A DNA stretch of 64,000 nt from NCBI GenBank assembly GCA_903632075.3, contig CAHIKZ030000058.1:6992501-7056500 (forward strand). The letters run 5' to 3'. Within the stretch, counting starts at the first letter, position 1. Every line of letters starts with the position of its first letter. The notes under the pieces are model-generated. The model worked only from the letters and a program-made list of their open reading frames with translations. It was not told the origin of the DNA and ran no database searches. Of this stretch, positions 21,826 to 29,657 are shown in pieces. A program made the position numbers and the translations under genes. Origin of the DNA: Acanthosepion pharaonis. Taxonomy: Eukaryota > Mollusca > Cephalopoda > Sepiida > Sepiidae.

Positions 21826-22170
21826 GAAAAATATACTGAAAAAACAAACAAAAATCCTAATATGCGATTATGCTGTTTTAATGTTTAATGTCTACGTCGG
21901 ACGTTTCGGTCTAATAGACCATCTTCAGGACATATTCATAAAACATAATTAACATCGAGCATATATAATTCAACATGAAAAAGACGATGGACATAAAAGC
22001 AATACCAATCCAAACAGATAACTGAAATCTTTTATAAGATCAGCGTTCCGTTTAAATATGATCACGTCGTCGTCACGTGGGCGACGTTGTGATTTCAGTT
22101 GACATTAAATATTAAAACAGCATAATCGCATATTAGGATTTTTGTTTGTTTTTTCAGTATATTTTTCTTC
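21823..22170 (-). mobile_element. 348 bp inverted-repeat element with hammerhead-like core (family A)
   Basis: Arms 21,823-21,892 and 22,101-22,170 are 70 bp each and differ at one position when compared as inverse complements, so the element is young. The unique centre (21,893-22,100) holds a hammerhead-like motif on the minus strand and a GTCGTCACGTGGGCGACG palindrome near 22,070. The inner end of the left arm falls at the predicted ribozyme cleavage site. No coding content. Element borders are (AT)n on the left and AT-rich sequence on the right. A second copy without the right arm is at 45,227-45,455. Confidence 0.85.
21888..21933 (-). ncRNA. hammerhead ribozyme-like motif, type I (family A)
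   Basis: On the minus strand: stem I 5' strand ATGTC (21,933-21,929), CTGAAGA (21,928-21,922), one unpaired T, stem II GGTCT/ATT loop/AGACC, GAAA (21,907-21,904). Stem III is ACGT/CCG loop/ACGT with the cleavage dinucleotide UA ending at 21,893, then stem I 3' strand GACAT (21,892-21,888). All three stems pair perfectly. The deviation from textbook is the extra base between the CTGANGA box and stem II. Confidence 0.7.
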
Positions 22171-22200
22171 ATACTGTCGGATCTATATCCATATATTTGC

Positions 22201-22202
<2 letters not shown>

Positions 22203-22254
<52 letters not shown>

Positions 22255-22292
22255 GTTTGTGTGTGTGTGTGTGTGTGTTTGTGTGTGTGTGT
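22203..22292. repeat. (AT)n(GT)n compound microsatellite
   Basis: AT units pass into GT units with a few interruptions. It lies between the hammerhead-like element and the PLE remnant. Confidence 0.96.
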
Positions 22293-22960
22293 ATTTACGC
22301 GATGAGGAGAAATATACTGAAAATACTTTCAAAATCCTCCAATACACCCACTATTTAATATTCAATGTGAAACAAAATGCTCATAAAATATTCCAAAATA
22401 GAAAACGCCCCCTCCTGACAAACCCAACGAATAAAAAATATATTGTTCTACCCACTATCTCAACTACAATCGGAAAGAATTTATCTAAACTCAGCATAAA
22501 ATTTGTCACAACGACATCTAAAACAATCTAAAACAATAAAAGACTTAATCAATATAAAACAATACAACGAGCCAAAATTTGAAGGAGGAATTTTCTCTAG
22601 CAGCTGCAAGAATATATTGAATATACCTCAAGAAGTTTAAATAAAAGATTATATGAACGCAAAAGAGACATTTAAAAAACAACACATCAAACGCATTAGT
22701 TGCTCACCGTAACGAGATGAAATAAGTTACTCTAATTAAAAGAAAAAAAATATTCAATAAGAAGAAAATATTTGAAAAAATGCATTAATCGCAAGTTCAA
22801 CCACAGTAAATTTGCGTTAAGGTTCTTACAACGTTTCATCATTTTTGGTTATCAAAATGTGGGATCTTTAATAGCAAAGATGGTGAAAACAGAAAGAAAA
22901 AGAAATGGAATCTAAATGAAATTGACTAGATAATAGATCCAGAACGCATTAAAAAATATT
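22293..22960 (+). pseudogene. Penelope-like element C-terminus with GIY-YIG endonuclease
   Basis: A frame reads NRKRPLLTNPTNKKYIVLPTIS, IGKNLSKLSIKFV (22,400-22,531), the linker between RT and endonuclease. It is followed by EGGIFSSSCKN (GIY half, about 22,580-22,610, in a shifted frame) and QEYIEYTSRSLNKRLYERKRDI (YIG half, about 22,607-22,672), then NNTSNALVAHRNEM. Gly of YIG is replaced by Glu, and stops and frameshifts interrupt it. It is distinct in sequence from the PLE remnant at 19.5-20.1 kb, so two PLE families are present. Confidence 0.74.
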
Positions 22961-23039
22961 TCTAGATTTAAAATTCCCATCGTCTTTAGTTTGTGCGCAT
23001 GTTTAGTTGCAGCCACGTCAAAAAAAAAAAAAAAAAACC

Positions 23040-23080
23040 TTAGTTCGGTTAACTACTAACGGACGAAACGCATCACACGA
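23040..23080 (+). repeat. degenerate hammerhead-like remnant
   Basis: A GTTCGGTTA ... TAACGGAC stem followed by GAAACGC, preceded by CTTA in place of CTGANGA. A related form is at 39,475-39,515. Only the 3' half of a hammerhead core is convincing. Confidence 0.35.
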
Positions 23081-23348
23081 AAAATATTTTCATTTTTCCT
23101 CCAAAACTGTTATTAGTATATAAAAATCTATAGATTATTATCCCATATATATGGTGATGGACTCTCCCATCAATTTTGACGTATTAGGCTTCAACAACCT
23201 CATTCAGATTTAATGTGGCACTTTAGATCCCATAGTGACCGGCGTACAAGTCCACATATTGTGCAACAGCGAGGATTTCTGAACATAGCAGCAGAAACAT
23301 TTGCTGAATGCATTGCAGTATCACCTTTCATCTCTTAACCGGTCAATA

Positions 23349-23349
<1 letters not shown>
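23081..23349. other. no supported gene
   Basis: 23,150-23,340 has balanced composition and no frame longer than 60 codons from ATG; possibly an interspersed repeat, unidentified. Confidence 0.35.

Positions 23350-23389
<40 letters not shown>
23350..23389. repeat. (AT)n microsatellite
   Basis: About 20 units. Confidence 0.96.
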
Positions 23390-23390
<1 letters not shown>

Positions 23391-23392
<2 letters not shown>

Positions 23393-23530
23393 AATCATTT
23401 CACCTCAAGTAAAGTGATAATACCATTAAGAAGACAGGGGTTATTGAGAGTGAAATAGGCTTGAGTGAAGAGAAATAAAAGAACAAGGTTCAGGAGGATT
23501 TAAGATCGTAAGTGGCAGGAAAGCAAGAAA
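23391..23530 (+). repeat. family C interspersed repeat, 5' half
   Basis: ATTTCACCTCAAG..., ACCATTAAGAAGACAGGGGTTATTGAGAGTGAAAT, AACAAGGTTCAGGAGGA: same block order as 27,323-27,470. Starts exactly at the end of an (AT)n tract. Confidence 0.6.
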
Positions 23531-23620
23531 CTATTAGAATATAACGTGTGGTTGCATTCAGCTATTTCAGCAGTAAAACGACGAGGGCTAGTTGTTAATG
23601 AAGTAGTTCGCTTAAGTTCA

Positions 23621-23622
<2 letters not shown>

Positions 23623-23681
<59 letters not shown>

Positions 23682-23708
23682 TAGATAGATAGACAGATAG
23701 ATAGATAG

Positions 23709-23745
<37 letters not shown>
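23623..23745. repeat. compound (AT)n(GA)n(GATA)n(GA)n microsatellite
   Basis: Four motif blocks in series. Confidence 0.97.
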
Positions 23746-23747
<2 letters not shown>

Positions 23748-23845
23748 TCGATTGAGATGGAGAAACATTTCGCTTGTATGACAAGAGTGTGCTTGCTGCC
23801 GAGCATTATTTTAAGATTTCCTTGTAGCAGTTAGTCTGACCAGAC

Positions 23846-23849
23846 GGTG

Positions 23850-23920
<71 letters not shown>
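23846..23920. repeat. (CA)n microsatellite
   Basis: About 34 uninterrupted CA units; the 153-codon frame through it is a repeat artefact. Confidence 0.97.
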
Positions 23921-23922
<2 letters not shown>

Positions 23923-24226
23923 AAAAATGGCTATATTTTACACTATTAAACATGCCAAAACACGACTGGGGCGCTCAGAGCGTTGTTCATGTTTGCTGTG
24001 ATGTGACCTTTACATTTTCTGCAAAAGCAGTGCAGAAACGTGATAAGCGAGTATCTCTTGTGATTGTTGTTGTCGCTATTGGTGCAAGTGATCAGCCCGT
24101 ATGTCGATCAGTCAGGCAAAACAAAAGGTCAAGAATGAGTCAACTGCTGCACGGAAGACCTTTTCTTACCGTTATTTTCGTTGTTTTGCGCATCAACCCA
24201 GAATTTTTAGGTTCTTCCCAGAATAG

Positions 24227-24227
<1 letters not shown>

Positions 24228-24272
<45 letters not shown>

Positions 24273-24284
24273 GTGTGTGTATGT
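24228..24284. repeat. (AT)n(GT)n microsatellite
   Basis: AT units followed by about seven GT units. Confidence 0.96.
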
Positions 24285-24391
24285 GATTTATTTGTTATAC
24301 GAAAGTAGAGGACACTTTCGTATGGCGTAATGGAGTGAAACTAATTAAGGACAATTAAAGTTATATATATGGGAGTATATTTGAGCGTGTT

Positions 24392-24402
24392 CATACTCCC
24401 AA
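24392..24402. repeat. target site duplication, left copy
   Basis: CATACTCCCAA, repeated exactly at 24,993-25,003 on the other side of a 590 bp insertion. Confidence 0.8.
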
Positions 24403-24992
24403 TAGTCTTGGGTACGACGATAAACTGCATCCGATAGCAAGGCCTTTGAGCGGGAAATTAGAGATTTTGAGGAACGTAAAACCACGTCTTAATTGCTGTT
24501 GTTCCCAGGTTCACTCTATTCCGGGGTGGTAGCACCTGTTTGGGGGATCCCAGCTTTGGGCAAATAGTGAACTCTCAAATAAAAACAAACACTATGAAAG
24601 TATAAAAATACATTTTTATAGTAAAAATACCAGCAATAGATTTTTATAGTAAAATGACCAACAGTACATTTTATAGTAGAATTAGAACAATACACTTTAT
24701 AGCAAAATGACTAACAATACATTTTATAGTAGAATTGCCAACAGTGCATTTTATAGTAGAATTGCCAACAATGCATTTTATAGTAGAATTAACAACAATA
24801 CATTTTATAGCAAAATGACCCGCAATACATTTTATAGCAAAATGACCAACAATACATTTTATTTGTAGTTGAAGACATACAATTGCGTTCAAAATATATT
24901 TAGTTGATGCCATAAAATTGTGTTAAAAATATTTAGATTTTGGCATTATATAACTCATAGAGGTTGACATGACGCTAAACAAATTCAACCGA
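24403..24992 (+). mobile_element. 590 bp non-autonomous retroposon with internal 27 bp minisatellite
   Basis: Bounded by perfect 11 bp direct repeats. Contains GGGGTGGTAGCACCTGTTTG and CCCAGCTTTGGGCAAATAG, the latter shared in the same orientation with the tRNA-SINE core, then an expanded A/T-rich minisatellite and a GGTTGACATGACGCTAAAC end. A second, shorter copy (48,450-48,811) has the same block order and its own target duplication. No coding capacity; probably mobilised by a LINE. Confidence 0.8.
24605..24860. repeat. 27 bp minisatellite inside the retroposon
   Basis: About nine units of CATTTTATAGTAGAATTGCCAACAAT type. Because 27 is divisible by three, the minus strand stays open and yields a 9-residue repeat (IKCIVGNST...), which is an artefact. 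The copy at 48,660-48,760 has only two or three decayed units. Confidence 0.9.
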
Positions 24993-25003
24993 CATACTCC
25001 CAA
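24993..25003. repeat. target site duplication, right copy
   Basis: CATACTCCCAA, identical to 24,392-24,402. Confidence 0.8.
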
Positions 25004-25554
25004 AATAAAATTGACTGAGATTTTCGCTAAAATTGACAGTACTGAAATGTTTGCAATTTCAATTTAATATTGAAAGGGGACATAGGCTTCGAGCAGGTAA
25101 GAATGAGGTTTTGAAAGCCTACAAAGAAATGTATTATAGAAAATACATGAGGCCGAGAAGTCATATTTCAAGCCTTCCACACAATGACATTGAATCAGGT
25201 ATAGAGAAAAACATTAATTTTTGAATAATATGGAACTCCGTATACTCGCTATGTCCAATCATTTACAGCTGGAAATTGACACCCTATTTAAAAAGATAAA
25301 TATATATTTCATTTACGTGGCAAACCGACTGTAAAAATGAAATGAATTAGTTGAAGACATTTAATTTATCAACGGATTAGTTTTTATTAATTTATCAATT
25401 TGTGCTTTTTCTTTCTGGCTATAATGACTTTGATAGCTTTGACGACATCAAATTTAGTTATTTTTTAATATCTTTAAAATCTTATTTAAAGTATTTTATT
25501 TGTTTATATTTTACTCTGAAATATTGTTTGCAAAACAGTTTAATTCGGTAATAT
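25004..25554. other. no supported gene
   Basis: A 63-codon frame (25,033-25,224) with a basic, Tyr-rich C-terminal half (NEVLKAYKEMYYRKYMRPRS) has no recognisable family. Confidence 0.4.
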
Positions 25555-25640
25555 TTGCACATAGTGTAGTAGTTACCAGTGGGAAAAGTGGGATCAACGT
25601 GACGAGTTCAAATCACGGCCAAGGCTGTTGCGTTTCATAT
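25555..25640 (+). repeat. tRNA-like SINE head
   Basis: AGTGTAGTAGTTACCAG (A-box-like) and ACGAGTTCAAATCACG (B box) about 35 bp apart; no closing acceptor stem, so not a tRNA gene. Confidence 0.5.
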
Positions 25641-26121
25641 TTGAAACTATTTCTTCTTTCCTTTGAGTCAAATAACAGTGCAGAAAATGCTTTTTAAACT
25701 TGGTTGGCAACCAGTCTATAAGAAGGATAACTTTAAAGTCAAAACTTGCTGGGCTTTGGGACTGTTAATTCCAACCCAAGATGTGAACTATGATTTGGAT
25801 ACGTCAAAATTAACAAGGAAGTATTTTAAAAGACGACACAAAATGAAACACTGAAAGTCGAGATAATAAAAGAGACAGGCGAATTTGTTAGAAACAAAGG
25901 GAAAAAATGATGAAATATCAATTATATGGCAGTGAACGCGGAATAATTTTAACTCTTAAACGGCTGGCAGTTATCATCAATTGATGACATAATCCCCCAA
26001 GATGGAAGCCTCATTCATTCATGATTCAAGTCTAATAAGAAATTAACAACTCTAGGTTTCACGTTATTATTTAGTAGAATTCATTCATTTCCTGTGGCAT
26101 CTGCCTTTAAATAAAGCTAGG
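25641..26121. other. no supported gene
   Basis: A 63-codon frame (25,663-25,854, TVQKMLFKLGWQPVYKKDNF) is of unknown nature. Confidence 0.35.
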
Positions 26122-26203
26122 CTTGCGGCCATATCACGTTGAAACATTGGTTCCTGTACGATCACCGAAATTAAGCAACGTCGACACTGTGAATACCAAG
26201 TGC
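26122..26203 (+). repeat. 5S rRNA-like pseudogene, internally deleted
   Basis: CTTGCGGCCATATCACGTTGAA, GTACGATCACCGAAATTAAG and CAACGTCGAC follow the 5S 5' half closely. About 25-30 nt (the GGTTAGTACTTGGATGGGTGACC part) are missing, and TGAATACCAAGTGC resumes the 3' end. A T7 run at 26,207-26,213 could act as a Pol III terminator. Family C sequence follows directly. Confidence 0.75.
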
Positions 26204-26212
26204 TTATTTTTT

Positions 26213-26430
26213 TATCGGTATCACCCCCAAGCAAGACAGTAAAGCCACTGGAACACAAGTGATTCCAGGGTGTGGAGGAATTAGGATCAGAAACATTAAT
26301 AATGAACGAAAAGAGTAAGCACGTAGACAGGAGATAGCGATTGACATTGCATTTAAATTTTTTAAGATTAAAATTTGCTAGAAAGCATGGAGCCGTAAGG
26401 GAGTTCCACAAGCGAGAAGTGCGAGAAAAA
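26213..26430 (+). repeat. family C interspersed repeat
   Basis: TCACCCCCAAGCAAGACAGTAAAGCCACT ... GCGATTGACATTGCATTTAAATTTTTTAAG ... GGGAGTTCCACAAGCGAGAAGTGCGAG. Directly 3' of a 5S-like piece and about 85 bp 5' of an RTE tail. Confidence 0.65.
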
Positions 26431-26514
26431 AACAGCATATAATTTACGTATGGCTGTTTTAAATTTTTACATTTCCCCGCTTCGTGAAAATGGTAGGAAA
26501 AATGTTCAGTGGTG

Positions 26515-26950
26515 AACTATTATGTAATATCGGTCCTCTTATATGGAAGTGAATGCTGGACAATCTCATCACAGATTGGTAAGAGATCTGGGGCAACAGA
26601 AATATAGTTCTGTAAAAAAATGCGAAGAATACTATGGAAATAACATGGGAGAAAAGAGGAAGTTTTAGAGAAAATGGAAAGAAAAAGGAAGCACCTCATT
26701 AAAACAAGAAAGAGACATTTGCAATTTCTAGGACACATAATGAGGAAAGAGGACTTGGAGAAGTTGATACTCACATGATATATTGAAACAAAATGAACAG
26801 AAGAAAGCAACGCATAGCTTAACTAACAAGCTTTTGAAAATCGTTGGCTGAACAGAGATTCGGAGAGATACCAAAGAGACAATATTTACTTAGAGCTACA
26901 AAGGACAGGATATTGAAGAGAACAATTATTGCCCACGTCAGGAAAGAATA
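26515..26950 (+). mobile_element. RTE-like LINE 3' fragment
   Basis: Translation blocks: ISVLLYGSECWTISSQIGKR, then MERKRKHLIKTRKRHLQFLGH and IMRKEDLEKLILT, then RWLNRDSERYQRDNIYLELQ in place of the usual LGEIVK..LLRATKDR. Stops and a frameshift interrupt it. It ends near a (CA)n tract. Confidence 0.76.
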
Positions 26951-26986
26951 CTACACGTAAAAGATAGATAATATCATAAGTGACTT

Positions 26987-26987
<1 letters not shown>

Positions 26988-27079
<92 letters not shown>
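26988..27079. repeat. (CA)n(AT)n microsatellite
   Basis: About 40 CA units with one TA interruption, then five AT units leading into a family D hairpin. Confidence 0.97.
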
Positions 27080-27081
<2 letters not shown>

Positions 27082-27259
27082 AAAGTGAACATAGAAGTCA
27101 ACATAGAGGCGACAGTCTGTTTCTTGTGGCCTGACCATTGCATATAGCATGAAACAGACTGTCGCCTCTAAGTGTTGACTTTATGTTCACTTTTATATTT
27201 ACACACGCTCTATCTCTGATATTGAGCACTTTATTCCATAAATATAGCAAACCTTAAGA

Positions 27260-27263
<4 letters not shown>
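27080..27263. repeat. family D inverted dimer with hammerhead-like core
   Basis: Arms 27,080-27,127 and 27,149-27,206 are inverse complements (blocks AAAAGTGAACATAGAAGTCAAC and GGCGACAGTCTGTTTC on the left). The right copy continues into ACGCTCTATCTCTGATATTGAGCAC and (AT)n. The left copy starts within the GAAAC part of the ribozyme-like core; the right copy has both halves. Confidence 0.78.
27127..27167 (+). ncRNA. hammerhead-like motif, one core change (family D)
   Basis: CTGACCA (27,131-27,137; position G8 changed to C), TTGC/GCAT stem II, GAAA 27,151-27,154, ACAG/CTGT stem III, cleavage UC ending at 27,163. GGC (27,128-27,130) pairs with GCC (27,164-27,166). The G8 change should abolish cleavage. 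Confidence 0.5.

Positions 27264-27322
<59 letters not shown>
27264..27322. repeat. (AT)n microsatellite
   Basis: About 29 units. Confidence 0.97.
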
Positions 27323-27327
<5 letters not shown>

Positions 27328-27560
27328 CATTTCACCCCCAAGGAAGGCGGGAATGACATTAGTACGCAGAGGGTTACAGAGTGAAATTGAGAGAAAAGCC
27401 TGGCTATATGGGGATTGAAGAAAGGACAAAAGATGAACAAGATTCAAGAAGAGAGAAAATGGCAATTGGCGTTGTATTTAAATTTTTAAAGAATGTAATT
27501 ATCAGGGAAGCACGTAAACGCAAGGGATTTCCACTATCTGGAAGTGCGAGAAAAAAAAAG
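27323..27560 (+). repeat. family C interspersed repeat
   Basis: Starts at the (AT)n edge with CATTTCACCCCCAAGGAAGG and ends TCTGGAAGTGCGAGAAAAAA. Open by chance through 27,381-27,674, but without protein similarity I recognise. Confidence 0.65.
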
Positions 27561-27800
27561 ACTGTTGGAGTAGAAGTGGCGGTAAAATTTCTGAGAAAAC
27601 CATGGACGAGGAATATTAAAGGACAATTGGAACAAAATGGCCGATTACATTTAGAATCAGAAAGAGACAGTTGAAGTTTGTGGGACACATAAAATGGAAA
27701 GAGAGACTGGAGGACTTGACATTCACAGGACATATCGAAAGCAAAAGGGACGGAGTAAAATATCAAGTAACCTACATAACCAGCTAGTGTAAATAGATAG
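27561..27800 (+). mobile_element. RTE-like LINE 3' fragment
   Basis: ITFRIRKRQLKFVGHIKWKERLEDL (about 27,645-27,715) followed by TFTGHIESKRDGVKYQVTYI: the RKRQLKFLGH and TGRIEGKR blocks in order. Same family C then RTE order as at 26.2-26.9 kb. Confidence 0.68.
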
Positions 27801-27815
27801 CAGAACAGGAAGTGC

Positions 27816-27859
<44 letters not shown>

Positions 27860-27870
27860 ATGAGAGAGAG
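27816..27870. repeat. (GT)n(GA)n microsatellite
   Basis: GT then GA units; frames on either strand through it are artefacts. Confidence 0.95.
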
Positions 27871-28026
27871 AGTGAAAAGACAAACATTGTTAATGTCGGC
27901 AAAGGATAGAAAGTTTTGGATAACCATAAGCCCTGGCTTAAAATGACATGGCTTTTAAGGTATCTGTTCGGACTTTGGGAAAGTTTGAATCTATATTTTC
28001 CATTTGGTTAGATCTTGGATTATTTC

Positions 28027-28330
28027 TTCTATCAGTCAGTTAAGTGCCATACGTGATACACGCTTGGGTGATCATGTCTCCTTCGATTCATGACTGACTA
28101 CGCAAAATATTTCCCCGCAGTAGGTTGGCGTATCTTTCTGCGGTGGACAAGTTGTCAACCAAGGCTATAGGACCAAATCTGTCCTGTTATCCACCTCATA
28201 GCATCAGAGGAGAAAGGGTAAATGGATTCATGCCTTTGCCAAGGATATTTACACGTTCGTGAATGTAACGAACTCGACTCTGATATTGCCTTACGAACCG
28301 ATATGCATTGCATCACAACGGACATTTCTT
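28027..28330 (-). mobile_element. tRNA-derived SINE
   Basis: Minus strand: GATGCAATGCATATCGG and AGTCGAGTTCGTTACATTC (tRNA head, B-box-like), ...CCTTTCTCCTC, the TATAGCCTTGGTTGACAACT and GCGGGGAAATATTTTGC blocks, and a CACGTATGGCACTTAACTGAC end. Same family as 8,168 and 57,184, with more divergence. Confidence 0.7.
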
Positions 28331-28713
28331 GTATAGTCTTTTGATAAATACCATGAAGGCGCTGCATGGTAACTTGACGATCTGTTAGGTCAGTGGTTCA
28401 GAAAAAAAATCTACATGCAGACTCTATATTTCCCATATGTCTCCGTCATGTTCATTAATAAGGACTTCTGTGAAGGCGGAATAGACGAGGCCGATAAAGA
28501 AAGGAAGAGTAAAACTATATTCTGTCAAACGGGAGAATCGTGGAATTGTCTTTGCATGTTTCTGTTTGCGTCCAGAGTTATACACCTGGTTGCCTGGTCC
28601 AGTGTCTTGGTTATAACCATCAAAGAAAGGTAAGCAAGACGTATAAATGAACAGAAAGATATTTCAAAGAAGAGAAGAAAAATAATCGCTCAAGGGAGAT
28701 GATCAAAAATTAG
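28331..28713. other. no supported gene
   Basis: A 72-codon frame at 28,415-28,633 lacks any motif I recognise. Confidence 0.4.
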
Positions 28714-28967
28714 TGATTCATGTCAGCCAAGGTGACCAATCTTTAATGTGAATCATGGAAGGTTAGGTGATGAATAATCATTAATCTGATTCATGTCAGT
28801 CAAGGAGATGATAAATTATTAAAGTGATTCATGTAAGTCACGGAGATGGCCAATCATTAATGTGATACATGTCAAGTTAGTTGATGACCACCCATTAATG
28901 TGATTCATGTCAGTCAAGGAGATCGTATCGTTAATGTGATTCATGACATTTGAGGTGGTGTCCAATC

Positions 28968-28970
<3 letters not shown>
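28714..28970. repeat. 37-38 bp minisatellite, seven units
   Basis: GATTCATGTCAGTCAAGGAG-type units start at about 28,714, 28,751, 28,788, 28,826, 28,864, 28,902 and 28,938, each with AATCATTAATGTG. The array runs straight into (AT)n. Confidence 0.88.
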
Positions 28971-29023
<53 letters not shown>

Positions 29024-29044
29024 GCGTGTGTGTGTGTGTGTGTG
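28970..29044. repeat. (AT)n(GT)n microsatellite
   Basis: AT with one phase slip, then GT units, abutting a 324 bp hairpin. Confidence 0.96.
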
Positions 29045-29045
29045 T

Positions 29046-29364
29046 ATCCAAGAGGATAGAATCCAGGCAGAGCAAAATGTCCAGGACAGCGCAAGAGTAT
29101 AATATAAAAGGCTCAAACACTAATATTCTATGGTTATAATTTATTACATTGGAATTGTAATCACGATCCATTTCATCAGACCTACAAATTCAAAAAGGGA
29201 GTGATATTTTCCGCTTTCTTTTTGAATTTGTAGGTCTGATGAATTAGATCGTGATTAAGATTCCAATGTAATAAATTATAACCATAGAATATTAGTATTT
29301 GAGCTTTTTATGTTATATTTTGCTCCGTCATGGACATAGAGCTCAACCTGGATTGTATCCTCTT

Positions 29365-29369
<5 letters not shown>
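29046..29369. repeat. family K inverted dimer, 152 bp arms
   Basis: Arms 29,046-29,197 and 29,218-29,369 are symmetric inverse complements with scattered differences (ends AAGAGGATAGAATCCAGG and its complement). Comparison with 29,652-29,760 shows the family normally continues past CAAATTCAAAAAG. Here the left copy stops at 29,197 and joins an inverted right copy that runs about 18 nt further, so it is two truncated copies joined tail to tail with no spacer. Confidence 0.85.

Positions 29370-29400
<31 letters not shown>
29370..29400. repeat. (AT)n microsatellite
   Basis: About 15 units closing the hairpin. Confidence 0.95.
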
Positions 29401-29405
<5 letters not shown>

Positions 29406-29448
29406 GAAAGAGGTTGTAGTGGTTCCAACGAGAGAAAAGTATGTATAT

Positions 29449-29558
29449 TAAAAAGAAGAAGAGAGGTGTTGCAAACGTTTTTGGTTGACCAAATACAATG
29501 ATCAAATTTGATCATTGTATTTGGTCAACCAAAAACGTTTCAACACCTCTTCTTCTTC

Positions 29559-29565
<7 letters not shown>
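29449..29565. repeat. near-perfect palindrome, about 58 bp arms, no loop
   Basis: Centre between 29,506 and 29,507 (ATCAAA|TTTGAT). GGTTGACCAAATACAATG and AAACGTTTTTGG extend perfectly. One extra G and a GAA-repeat length change are the only differences further out. Followed directly by (AT)n. Confidence 0.88.
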
Positions 29566-29597
<32 letters not shown>

Positions 29598-29611
29598 TCA
29601 AATATATTGAA

Positions 29612-29651
<40 letters not shown>
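29566..29651. repeat. (AT)n tracts around a short palindrome
   Basis: AT runs 29,568-29,593 and 29,614-29,651 flank a 20 bp palindromic GGTTCAAATATATTGAACC core. Confidence 0.93.

Positions 29652-29657
<6 letters not shown>

Noticed and set aside
23847..24308. 153-codon frame starting with His-Thr repeats
   Set aside because: Opens in a (CA)n tract and ends in (AT)n; the middle has no recognisable domain.
24671..24913. 9-residue repeat protein (IKCIVGNST)
   Set aside because: The 27 bp minisatellite is a multiple of three, so any phase stays open; no gene context.
27404..27883. 159-codon minus-strand frame
   Set aside because: Antisense shadow of family C plus an RTE fragment; no domain on that strand.
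28714..28970. CRISPR-like repeats
   Set aside because: Repeat and spacer both conserved between units; minisatellite.
29100..29340. Hammerhead motif in family K (CTGATGA on both arms)
   Set aside because: CTGATGA and a hairpin with CGAT/ATCG are present, but the GAAA box reads GTAA or is missing, and no cleavage site is evident; kept only as a hairpin repeat.
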